The notes under the pieces: model-generated
Database searches by the model: none
What the model saw: only the letters and a program-made list of their open reading frames with translations
Told to the model about the DNA's origin: nothing
Translations under genes and position numbers: made by a program
In this document: positions 8,272 to 16,025 of the stretch, one piece after another
Position numbering within the stretch: position 1 is the stretch's first letter
How the letters are laid out: each line of letters starts with the position of its first letter
NCBI RefSeq assembly: GCF_001591805.1
Contig: NZ_BCVP01000005.1
Coordinates: 62,001 to 126,000, forward strand
Origin: Neobacillus novalis NBRC 102450
GTDB lineage: Bacteria > Bacillota > Bacilli > Bacillales > Cytobacillaceae
Reading direction: 5' to 3'
Length of the DNA: 64,000 nucleotides

Positions 8272-9289
8272 ATGGTCTGTAAATGAACAAGCACGTTTCT
8301 TGAAAAGAACAGGTGAATTACTTGCAAGGGGATATCCAATTGCGGAAGCAATTGAGTCCATAGCATTACAATTACCGTCTAAACGAAAGGAGGAATTAAA
8401 TGGTTGTTTGGTAGAGTTGAAAAATGGCTTGCCTTTTCATGATGTCTTAAGCAATCTCGGTTTTCACAAAGACTTAATCGGTTATGTTTATTTCGCTGAA
8501 CAGCATGGCAGTTTCGCCGACGCCTTACTTGAGGGCAGTGAACTCGCATCATTAAAGGATAAGGATTTACGGAAACTTCTTAAACTACTTCAATATCCGT
8601 TACTGCTCATTACGATTACCGGCTTTCTCTTTATTTTTGTGGAAAACACATTGCTTCCAAAGTTTACAAGCCTTTTTTCATCTCTCGGTCTTGAAGCCAA
8701 TTTTTTCACGAAGGTGATTTATGCTTTTGATCAATATTTCCCCATTATGATTGGGTCTGTGCTGATTATCCTTTTAATAGGGATATTCTATTATTTGCTT
8801 GTATTTCGTAAGCTCTCCGTCCTAAAGCAAAGGTCACAGCTCGTTCGCATTCCAATTGTCGGCAAGATCCTCAAATTATTGTTTACCCACTACTTTTCCA
8901 TTCAACTAAGTTTCCTATTATCCGGTGGAATATCCGTCTCTGAAGCCCTGCTGCTTTTTGAAAAAAACCAAAGACAACCCTTTTACAGCAGTCTTGCACA
9001 GGAAATTAAATTTAAACTTATGACCGGAGAAAAGTTAGAGACTATTCTTGAAACTTTTTCATTTCTCGAAACAGAATTCCCAATGATAGTTAAGCACGGG
9101 CAAGAAAATGGAAAATTAGAACAGGAGTTATTATTTTTCAGCAAACACTGTGTAACCAATATGGAGGATATGATTGAAAAAAGCTTCAAAACCATCCAGC
9201 CGATTCTTTATCTTTTTATTGGATTTCTGGTGGTGTCCATGTATTTAGCAATTCTTTTACCAATGTTTCATCTACTGGATGGCATTTAA
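8237..9289 (+). CDS. comGB: Competence pseudopilus membrane platform ComGB
   Basis: About 350 residues, GspF/PilC family. The start at 8237 has AGGAGT six bases upstream and overlaps the comGA 3' end; ATGs at 8252-8258 are alternatives. Family signs are the N-terminal FLKRTGELLARGYPIAEAIE and the repeated second half, with three membrane helices (near residues 120-140, 170-195 and 325-345). It anchors pilin assembly above ComGA. It is intact even though both neighbours, comGA and comGC, are interrupted. This fits recent insertions. Confidence 0.93.
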   Translation: MNGWCMMMKRPKWSVNEQARFLKRTGELLARGYPIAEAIESIALQLPSKRKEELNGCLVELKNGLPFHDVLSNLGFHKDLIGYVYFAEQHGSFADALLEGSELASLKDKDLRKLLKLLQYPLLLITITGFLFIFVENTLLPKFTSLFSSLGLEANFFTKVIYAFDQYFPIMIGSVLIILLIGIFYYLLVFRKLSVLKQRSQLVRIPIVGKILKLLFTHYFSIQLSFLLSGGISVSEALLLFEKNQRQPFYSSLAQEIKFKLMTGEKLETILETFSFLETEFPMIVKHGQENGKLEQELLFFSKHCVTNMEDMIEKSFKTIQPILYLFIGFLVVSMYLAILLPMFHLLDGI

Positions 9290-9307
9290 AAAATGGAGGT
9301 TAAAAAA

Positions 9308-9499
9308 ATGAACATAAAAACATTAAAGAATGAAAAGGGTTTCACTTTAATCGAAATGATGATTGTTATGCTCGTCATTTCTGTTTTGTTAATTGTTACG
9401 ATTCCGAATGTCGCCAAACATAATTCAAATATCAACAATAAAGGCTGCCAGGCATTTGTGAAATGGAATAAATACAGTTCAGCCTCATTACAATGCTGA
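9308..9499 (+). pseudogene. comGC: comGC 5' part, interrupted by integrated element
   Basis: ComGC is the major competence pseudopilin. The true start is ATG 9308 (GGAGG eight bases upstream). The prepilin cleavage/methylation signal KGFTLIEMMIVML and the hydrophobic helix are intact. Fifty-two codons (to AFVK at 9463) are genuine; the last 11 residues before the stop come from element DNA. The rest of the gene is at 22901-23071. Joining the two at the AAA core restores 108 codons in frame. Confidence 0.93.
9452..9481. other. attL of the serine-recombinase element
   Basis: comGC sequence (..GCATTTGTG) is followed by the AAA core at 9461-9463, then element DNA TGGAATAAATACAGTTCA. That arm is the imperfect inverted repeat of the arm at attR (22879-22896), matching 15 of 18 bases. 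Confidence 0.8.
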
Positions 9500-9607
9500 T
9501 TTTACAAGGGTTTTAAGCAATGGTCAACTGCTATTATTATAAATATAGAAATACTTTCATTTTTTGGTAAAATGGAATTGTATAGTTTAATAGTAAAGGG
9601 GATTATT

Positions 9608-10486
9608 ATGAGAAATAGACATAGGATAAGAAGGATTTTACACCAAAATATGCACAATACCTCTCCTCAGTCAGTTGTGGAAAAAAGCAAATTTAATTGG
9701 TTGGATACAAGTTTAATTATTGGATTCATAACAGCTTTGGGATATTTTGTAGCATATTCATTTAAAAAAGGTTACTTAAACTATTTTGGAATTTCTGAAA
9801 TTTTTTTAAAACAAATAGACATTATTATTGTAATAATTTCTATTTCAATTGTTGGAACTCTATTATTTTATTTATATTCAATTTATAATAACCTATCAAA
9901 AGTACTTGAACAATTTAATAATCCTTACACAAAGCTCTTTAAAGAAGCATTTTTACCATTTTTAGTACTAGGTCTTCCTTCAGCTATTTTCCTATCTGAT
10001 TCCATTAAAGTTGTTCTTATAATATTAAGTATATATTTAGTATTAATTTATATTTTACCAATTATCAAGTTTAAGGATGTTAGAGGGTATAAAAACAAGA
10101 TAGAAAAGGAGTTAATCTCCTTAGATGAAGAAGGATTTACTTTAAAAAATATCATGTTTGCATTTAGAAATCTCCCTTCTTCAAGAATATTTTTAACTAT
10201 TGTAACCTTTCTAATAATGCAACCTACTGTGCATTTGATTGGGCATATGAATGCAGAACTAGAAAGAAAATTTTATGTTTTAGATATTAAAGGACACAAC
10301 TATTTAGTAATTGATAAGTTTGGTGATAATTTTATTATTGCTCCCTATGATACTAAAAAAAATACAATGAAACAGGAATTTCAAATTATAGAGATTAAAT
10401 CAGACTTTGATAGCCCATTAGTATATAAAAAAATAATTCTTCCAGATAAAATTAAATTTATTCAAGACAAGTCTAATAAGAATTAA
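9608..10486 (+). CDS. Membrane protein of unknown function
   Basis: 292 residues from ATG 9608 (AAAGGGG seven bases upstream). An earlier in-frame ATG at 9572 has no ribosome-binding site. Four to five hydrophobic helices are visible, near residues 38-55, 78-102, 115-165 and 195-215. A C-terminal soluble part of about 80 residues follows (KGHNYLVIDKFGDNFIIAPY). It lies 10 bases upstream of a HEPN-motif gene, so the two probably act together. I do not recognise a family. Confidence 0.7.
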   Translation: MRNRHRIRRILHQNMHNTSPQSVVEKSKFNWLDTSLIIGFITALGYFVAYSFKKGYLNYFGISEIFLKQIDIIIVIISISIVGTLLFYLYSIYNNLSKVLEQFNNPYTKLFKEAFLPFLVLGLPSAIFLSDSIKVVLIILSIYLVLIYILPIIKFKDVRGYKNKIEKELISLDEEGFTLKNIMFAFRNLPSSRIFLTIVTFLIMQPTVHLIGHMNAELERKFYVLDIKGHNYLVIDKFGDNFIIAPYDTKKNTMKQEFQIIEIKSDFDSPLVYKKIILPDKIKFIQDKSNKN

Positions 10487-10496
10487 GGGGTTATAA

Positions 10497-11747
10497 ATGG
10501 AAATTAACATTGGTATAACAAGTGAGCAGGAATCTAATGAATTTTTAAGGTGTTTATGGGCTGAAATGGGAAAAGAATTTGGTAAATGTGGCTGGAACTA
10601 TGCACCTAATAAAAAACTCATAAAAAATAGAATCTTTTTTGGCTTTATGGATATTGGAGTAAGTACAGATATTGCAGTAAGTATTACATATAAAGAAAGA
10701 GGAACAATCAAAAATATTTACTTTGAACTACCTGATAAATTTGATGCTATCCCTAAGAGTATGGAGTTTCACCACAGAATTAAAGCTGTAGTCAACAATG
10801 CCAAAAGAAATATTGGTCAATACTCTTCCTTTCAGTTTGCACCTATAATTTGCTTGACTTTACCATTAGCCACTTATGAGGGTAGATATTTTAAGACTGA
10901 AATTGTAGATGATTTTTATACTAGATTTAGGTTTGAAGTAAAAGGTTATGACAGAAATCAGGTTGGGGGAAATGCAGTAAAAAAAATAATCCAAGTAATG
11001 GAATTTTTAAGTGTAGAAACAAATATACCAATTTGGAAAGAAAAATATTCAGAAAACCATGGAAGTTTATTGAAAACTGAGATATTCCAGGAGGATAATG
11101 ATTTTATAGATGGCTATTCTATAGTAGATAAAAAATACATTGTTTTATCAATGGAAGGAAAGTTAATGCTAGATAAAATTCTTAGTCCTGATGAAAGGGA
11201 TGATGAAAATCTAGAACTTTTCCTAAAGGCTTGTCATCATTTTTATACTGCAAGAATGTATGATGCAGGATTATCTGAAAATTACTCAGATGATTTATTA
11301 GTTATTGATGATAAAACAGATTACCCACTCCAAAGTTTGGACATAGAATTAGCAATATCTAGAAGGAGAGGTAACTCAGACACAGAGATAGCAACCACTT
11401 TGTATTTGTCAGCTCTTGAGGTATTAACTCTCATTGACTTTAAAGGTGAAAACTGTAGTTGTTGTGGTCAACCAAAATATCAAATATCTAAGAGGGTTAG
11501 AAGTTTGGTAGGTCATTACTTGAATGATGATGTTGCAAAAAGCCTTAATGATTATTATGACAAAAGGTCAAAATATTTACATACAGGCATGAAATTAACT
11601 ATTGATGAACCTACAACAAGTATAATACCTTTACTTGATATGAATGAAAAAAGTGGATGTAAAATTCCTATCCAAGTATCTTTACCTAATCTAAGGGAGT
11701 ATGTAAGCTACTGCATGAGAAAGTTTTATAAAGAGAATTTGATATAG
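10497..11747 (+). CDS. ApeA-like HEPN-motif protein
   Basis: 416 residues, AAGGGG ribosome-binding site. The N-terminal two thirds are not recognised. The C-terminal ~130 residues resemble an ApeA-type HEPN domain: CSCCG, then DYYDKRSKYLHTG, which contains the R-x4-H motif (RSKYLH) that forms the active site of HEPN ribonucleases. HEPN RNases act in phage defence and toxin systems, cutting RNA after activation. The gene follows a membrane-protein gene and precedes HNH nuclease genes. A defence role is inference; the R-x4-H motif is seen. Confidence 0.6.
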   Translation: MEINIGITSEQESNEFLRCLWAEMGKEFGKCGWNYAPNKKLIKNRIFFGFMDIGVSTDIAVSITYKERGTIKNIYFELPDKFDAIPKSMEFHHRIKAVVNNAKRNIGQYSSFQFAPIICLTLPLATYEGRYFKTEIVDDFYTRFRFEVKGYDRNQVGGNAVKKIIQVMEFLSVETNIPIWKEKYSENHGSLLKTEIFQEDNDFIDGYSIVDKKYIVLSMEGKLMLDKILSPDERDDENLELFLKACHHFYTARMYDAGLSENYSDDLLVIDDKTDYPLQSLDIELAISRRRGNSDTEIATTLYLSALEVLTLIDFKGENCSCCGQPKYQISKRVRSLVGHYLNDDVAKSLNDYYDKRSKYLHTGMKLTIDEPTTSIIPLLDMNEKSGCKIPIQVSLPNLREYVSYCMRKFYKENLI

Positions 11748-11771
11748 AAACTACCTGGGAGAGGAATATTC

Positions 11772-12056
11772 ATGTCAAAACCATTACATATAGTCCTCAA
11801 GTTTCCTAATGAAAATGTAATTCTTGATGATTACAGTGAATCAGATAGGATTACAGAACATAAAAAAGTTTGTGAGGATAAGGCTAGAGTCATTTGGGGA
11901 CAAGATTCATCCAGGATGAGAAGTGGTGTAGCAAATAAGAACAGAATTAGAATTAAGGATCAAATTGCAAATGGCATAAATACATACTCATTTTTTTTAG
12001 GTACTTATAGAGGAAAAAAAGACCTTTATGTTGGAATGATGAGAAAATATTTATGA
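11772..12056 (+). pseudogene. N-terminal fragment of a frameshifted HNH endonuclease gene
   Basis: 94 codons with a good GGGAGAGG site, ending in ..YVGMMRKYL and a stop at 12054. The downstream frame (open from 12043) continues a protein of the same kind, reading ENIYDIGEITPESPL, so one base change near 12040-12054 probably split a single gene of about 330 codons. The N-terminal part may be a DNA- or modified-base-recognition domain joined to the HNH domain. If it is two genes, the second lacks a clear start. Confidence 0.5.
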
Positions 12057-12084
12057 TATTGGAGAAATAACTCCTGAAAGTCCT

Positions 12085-12768
12085 TTGATTCAGTACATTC
12101 CTGAATGCTTTAACTCTAAAGTTAGTGTTCCCAATGTCTTTGTAGAAGTTAGGAACATTTTTAAAATAGATTCAAATTATTTGAACAGTATTTTTGTTGA
12201 GAGTACAAAGGAAAAAATAATTGATGCTAAAAGAAACTCAGTTTTCTTAGTAAACATTGATAAGGAATTAGAAGAAATATTAGATAAGCTATCAAATGAA
12301 TTGCTTACCAACCCTGAGACAAACTTTCAATATCAAGTAGAGCATGAGGATGTTCCAGAGGATGTCACTGTATATGACCAACCAAAAGAGAAACCATCTA
12401 AAACATCAGGTAATGGTATAAATTCATATATTAGGGATGCTAAAACAGCAAAGAAAGCAATTGTCTTAGCAAAATATAAATGTGAAATTGATGAAAGTCA
12501 TGAGGATTTTATTTCAAGAGTAACAGGTAAAAACTATATTGAGGCTCATCATCTAATTCCAATGGAATATCAAAATGATTTTACAAACAGTATTGATGTG
12601 GAGGCTAATATTGTTTCTTTATGTGTAGGCTGTCATAAAAAGCTACATCATGCCACTTTTACAGTCATAGAGCCATTAATTGAAAAGTTATATGATGATA
12701 GGATTAAAAGAATCAGAGATTGTGATATAGAACTGACAAAATCTAAATTGCTTAGCTACTATAAATAA
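12085..12768 (+). CDS. HNH endonuclease (C-terminal part, possibly frameshifted)
   Basis: 227 codons from a weak TTG. No ribosome-binding site is evident, in line with a frameshift from the preceding frame. The C-terminal McrA-like HNH domain reads KNYIEAHHLIPM.., then N (EANIVSL) and CVGCHKKLHH, giving the H-H...N...H metal-binding core with a CxxC-type zinc site. It is a paralogue of the next gene, sharing GKNY.EAHHLIPM.YQ and ANIVS.C..CHKK.H. Such nucleases occur in restriction of foreign or modified DNA. Confidence 0.65.
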   Translation: MIQYIPECFNSKVSVPNVFVEVRNIFKIDSNYLNSIFVESTKEKIIDAKRNSVFLVNIDKELEEILDKLSNELLTNPETNFQYQVEHEDVPEDVTVYDQPKEKPSKTSGNGINSYIRDAKTAKKAIVLAKYKCEIDESHEDFISRVTGKNYIEAHHLIPMEYQNDFTNSIDVEANIVSLCVGCHKKLHHATFTVIEPLIEKLYDDRIKRIRDCDIELTKSKLLSYYK

Positions 12769-12841
12769 TTTGAATCTTAATAGGATTAATAATCCATTTT
12801 ATAATCTAAATTTGTGAAAAAGAAAAAGTGAGGTCTCTTTG

Positions 12842-13615
12842 ATGGCTAAAAAAGAGAATTTTATAAACTGGCTTAATACTAGTACTAATCTGAGCTCTAA
12901 TACAACTGGAAAGTATTCTGGTGCTATTAATACAATTTCTGATGAGTTAGGTAGGTATGGTTTACTAGAAGGTAGTCTATATAACATTACTGATCCAGTG
13001 ATTATTGAAAGTAAATCTAGAAAATATTTATCTATACCAGAATTTATTGAAAAAGATATTAGAGGAAATAAAATGTATAGTAATGCCTTAAGATACTATA
13101 ACTTATTTGCTAAATATCTTTTAGACAATGAATTCCAAGCTGAGCTATTTAAAGAGGAACAGGAGTTTGAAAAGTACCTTACAGAAAATCCTGCTGATAT
13201 TAGCAAAGCCAATATTGAGGATAAGCCAAAGGATAAACCTAACTACAGGTCAGTAAATAATAAAAAGGTATGGAGCAGAAACCCTAAAACTGCAAGTGAG
13301 GCTGTGGCTGATGCAGATTACTTATGTGAGTTTGACAATCAGCATAAGCATTTTATTTCTAAGTTTAATGGCAAGAATTATGTAGAGGCTCATCATCTAA
13401 TACCTATGCAGTATCAGGAGCAGTTTGAAAACAGCTTAGACATCCATGCAAATATTGTTTCAATCTGCTTAGTCTGTCATAAGAAAATACATTTTGGACT
13501 TTTTGAGGATAAGAAAGAGATATTAGCAAAGTTATTTAACAGCAGGAGAGAAAGACTTATCAAAGCTGGAATTAAAATTAGCCTAGCTGAGCTTTACAGT
13601 TTTTATCAGGATTAA
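12842..13615 (+). CDS. HNH endonuclease, McrA-like, with helical N-terminal domain
   Basis: 257 residues from ATG 12842 (GAGGT upstream). Residues 1-100 form a helical domain (FINWLNTSTNLSSNTTGKYS) that resembles the core-binding domain of phage integrases. A linker follows, then an HNH domain: VEAHHLIPM, ANIVSIC, LVCHKKIHF. Intact paralogue of the frameshifted gene just upstream. The metal-binding histidines and asparagine are all present. A DNA-restriction role is inferred from the domain. Confidence 0.75.
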   Translation: MAKKENFINWLNTSTNLSSNTTGKYSGAINTISDELGRYGLLEGSLYNITDPVIIESKSRKYLSIPEFIEKDIRGNKMYSNALRYYNLFAKYLLDNEFQAELFKEEQEFEKYLTENPADISKANIEDKPKDKPNYRSVNNKKVWSRNPKTASEAVADADYLCEFDNQHKHFISKFNGKNYVEAHHLIPMQYQEQFENSLDIHANIVSICLVCHKKIHFGLFEDKKEILAKLFNSRRERLIKAGIKISLAELYSFYQD

Positions 13616-13707
13616 AATTGTCTCAAATACCTTTAAATAGATACTCCTTAGCTACCTAAGAGTAGAGCTGATAAAACAGCCACATCTACTATCAGGAGGT
13701 AACTGCA

Positions 13708-14058
13708 ATGAGTATCAATTATAAGTTTAATCAGTACAGAATATCAGGAGAACAGACTGAGGCATGGTCTCCAATGGCTTACAGGCTAATTAGTAAAAAC
13801 TCAGCCTCTGAGCATATCAATGGGTTTAAGGTAGGTCATATCCTGTATCAGCATCATGTTAAGGGATTAGCAGCTAAGGAGATTAGAAAGACCCCTGTAG
13901 GCTATGGCTTATCTACAAACTTAATTAAATCTGTCTTAAAAGGCTTTGGCAGTCAGTCAGGGATTGAGTCAAAAGAGGCTTATGAGATTGCTATGTATAT
14001 GCTTGAGTGTGAGCCTGAGACCCTAGAAAAGATGTACAGATTGACAATAATTAAATAG
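13708..14058 (+). CDS. Hypothetical protein, HTH-like
   Basis: 116 residues with a strong AGGAGGT site eight bases before the ATG. The central part (HVKGLAAKEIRKTPVGYGLSTNLIKSVLKG) has the spacing of a helix-turn-helix, so it may bind DNA. The gene stands just before the 1 kb non-coding C-tract region. A hairpin (14101-14136) follows. No family recognised. Confidence 0.6.
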   Translation: MSINYKFNQYRISGEQTEAWSPMAYRLISKNSASEHINGFKVGHILYQHHVKGLAAKEIRKTPVGYGLSTNLIKSVLKGFGSQSGIESKEAYEIAMYMLECEPETLEKMYRLTIIK

Positions 14059-14100
14059 AGGATATTGCAGGGAGTTTTAAAGAGTCATCCCTTAAAGCAT

Positions 14101-14136
14101 GGAGGTAGAGCTGTCTTAGTAGATGGCTTTGCCTCC
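14101..14136 (+). terminator. Possible terminator hairpin
   Basis: GGAGGtagAGC can pair with GCTttGCCTCC around a 14-base loop, followed by TCATTTT. The T-run is weak. Confidence 0.4.
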
Positions 14137-14298
14137 TCATTTTCTGTAAATAGGAATTAGTAATTTTTATAAGGAAGAGGCTTTTTTGTCTCCCCCTCCT
14201 CTCTGCCTGTCTTTCTTGTATTGGAGCAGATGCTTAGCTTTAAGCTATTGCCTCTTGATACTGAAAAAATAGGTTATGTATGTTATTTTAGCTTGTTT

Positions 14299-14334
14299 CC
14301 CCCTATTCTCCCCCCTGTCCCCCCATATGCCCCC
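14299..14334 (-). other. G-quadruplex motif (minus strand)
   Basis: On the plus strand C5-N6-C6-N3-C6-N5-C5. The minus strand is therefore G5-N5-G6-N3-G6-N6-G5, well above the usual G4 rule (four runs of three or more, loops of 1-7). Confidence 0.75.
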
Positions 14335-14605
14335 TTCTCAGCCTCTCTCAGCCTTTCTCACAGTCTTTGCTCCTTTCTAATACAATCTTACTGCTATTCT
14401 TTTGCTGTTCAATCTCAGCTAAGTTATACAGTCTCAGAGCTATTGACAACAGTAATATTATCTGCCTTGGTCTTACATCATTGCTATTATTGTCTACAGC
14501 TTTGCTCAGTCATTGTTTACTGCATCATGCTCTGTCTCATGCTGTGGTTCGCTGATAGATGCTGAGCTAATACTGTTACTGATTACTTACTGTAGCAGTT
14601 GCCTG

Positions 14606-14840
14606 TAGCCCCTGACCTACTGGCAGTAGCTGAGCCTGTAACAATAGTAGCCCCTGTTACAATAGCCCTGCCCATGTTCTACAGTAGCCCCTGTTAATTT
14701 AGATAGCCCCATACTGAATAGACTGCCCCTATCAGATTGTATAGCCCCCTTAGCAGTAGAGCATCCCCCTGTACAAATAATAGCCCTGCCTTTAGCAGAG
14801 TAGCCTCCCTGCATTTAGAAAAGTTGCCCCTGCTGTAAGT
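14606..14840. repeat. Degenerate tagCCCCtg array with ~19-20 bp period
   Basis: C-runs begin near 14609, 14651, 14669, 14688, 14707, 14726, 14745, 14765, 14784, 14805 and 14827. Most steps are 18-20 bases. Many units read TAGCCCCTGTTA or close variants. The spacing of about two helical turns is typical of protein-binding iterons. The array lies 1.2 kb from the winged-helix gene at 16026-16910, which could encode the binding protein. A replication origin or partition site is possible but not shown. Confidence 0.55.
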
Positions 14841-15057
14841 GATAGTCATATATACATATCTCTACTTTATTGTCCCCCCCCCAGAAATGGCTCTATATCA
14901 AGCTTTGTCTAACTATGCAAATAGCTGTATATTTACTGATTAGGTTGAACATATTTTTTAACCAATGGAGTCAGTCACAATCAGCCCCTAGATGTTATTG
15001 CCTAATGCCTGTAATTGACAAAAAATTAGCAGGAGGGAAGGCTATCTGAGCTGTGTT

Positions 15058-15106
15058 TGTTGCACATTTTGGCAATACTGCTGATATTGCAACATCATGC
15101 TATAAT
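15058..15106 (+). promoter_or_regulatory. Extended -10 promoter with upstream inverted repeat
   Basis: TGCTATAAT (extended -10, hexamer 15101-15106) lies 28 bases before the zinc-ribbon start codon. TGTTGCA (15058-15064) and TGCAACA (15088-15094) form an inverted repeat across the -35 region, a plausible operator. Confidence 0.5.
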
Positions 15107-15133
15107 TAATCAAAAATATGGGAGGTATTAAAT

Positions 15134-15328
15134 ATGGAGATTGATAAATTGTGTCCAATGTGTGGAGGTAGTGAGATTGGCAAAGGAAGGACAATAGGAC
15201 AGGGTGGTATGGTGCCTATTAAGAGTCTAATGAAAGGTTCTATGGTCTATGCAGATATTTGTACAGAATGTGGTCATATTCTTTCTATGAGAGTAGAGAA
15301 ACCAGAAATGTTTAAAAATAAAAACTAA
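15134..15328 (+). CDS. Small zinc-ribbon protein
   Basis: 64 residues, GGGAGGT site before the ATG. CPMC (residues 7-10) and CTEC (about residues 43-46) make a two-CxxC zinc ribbon like those at the N-terminus of transcription factors. It has its own promoter and possible operator. Exact role unknown. Confidence 0.65.
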   Translation: MEIDKLCPMCGGSEIGKGRTIGQGGMVPIKSLMKGSMVYADICTECGHILSMRVEKPEMFKNKN

Positions 15329-16025
15329 GAGGACCAAGGCTGTTACAGACCTTTAGAATTATCCTAACTACACATAGCTGCCATTTAAACAGTAAACAGT
15401 TTAAGCAGTAGTTATAGCCTCTCCCTTTGGTCAAGGCTAGAGTCTGCCCTATCAGGCATCCTCTCTAAAAATAATTAAATAGAATATTGTATAAACAAAT
15501 GGATAAACAACAGCATTTATTTTTAGGTTGGGAGGACTGAGCTTACTCAGGACTCAAGGCTTTAGCCTTTGCCCTTTTCTTTTGCTTTTGTCTTTACTCT
15601 TTTAACTGTTATAAGGGCAAAAAAAAAGACTGCCTCAGCATCCAGTTAAGGATACCAAGACAGGGTACAAAAAATATTATTCTCAGGAGGCAGACAGAGC
15701 AGAGGGCTTTAATCCCTGTTCTATCTGCTGTAGTAGGACTCTGCAAATCCCCTACATTCTTATAAACAGCTCTCAACTGTAAAATAAAGTTAATCAGCAG
15801 AGGAGTAGCAGTACAGTTTCTATTTGTAAGATAAGAGAGATTCTACTTTTGAAAAAGTGGGTTCATCCTTAGAGCCACAAGGGATAGAGTCGCTTTTGCA
15901 ATTTGACTTTTTACCCCCCTATCAGCCCTAAAATTGGACTTTTCACCCCCCAATTAACTCCAAGATGATTATAGGATTATTAGCATATGGGCAGATGTAG
16001 ACATAAAAAAAAGGAACAGAGCCAA
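15329..16025. other. Non-coding region
   Basis: About 700 bases without a credible gene. CTGCCTC near 15632 and GAGGCAG near 15687 could pair. Two direct repeats containing GACTTTTnACCCCCC sit at the right side (15902-15951). A CpG lies at 15891. It may hold a regulatory RNA or replication signals. I cannot decide. Confidence 0.4.
15902..15951. repeat. Two direct repeats GACTTTT-ACCCCCC
   Basis: TTTGACTTTTTACCCCCC (15902-15919) and TTGGACTTTTCACCCCCC (15934-15951), 32 bases apart, just past the 3' end of the leftward winged-helix gene. Confidence 0.6.

Larger units (their letters stand above)
14137..15133. other. 1 kb non-coding region with C-tracts
   Basis: I find no believable gene: open frames here are low-complexity, cysteine/serine/leucine-rich or antisense and lack ribosome-binding sites. 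The region holds a G-quadruplex motif, a periodic C-tract array, a nine-C run at 14874-14882 and a promoter before the zinc-ribbon gene. It is one of the few places with a CpG (14550). Confidence 0.6.

Noticed and set aside
14221..14565. A 114-codon frame (MEQMLSFKLLPL..) in the C-tract region.
   Set aside because: Low complexity (Cys, Ser, Leu, Pro runs from C-tracts), no ribosome-binding site. It translates the G-quadruplex motif.
14617..14814. A 65-codon reverse frame across the C-tract array.
   Set aside because: Glycine-rich translation of the repeat array, no start signals.
14606..14840. CRISPR array.
   Set aside because: Units are 19-20 bases with degenerate content and no constant repeat alternating with unique spacers; no cas genes.
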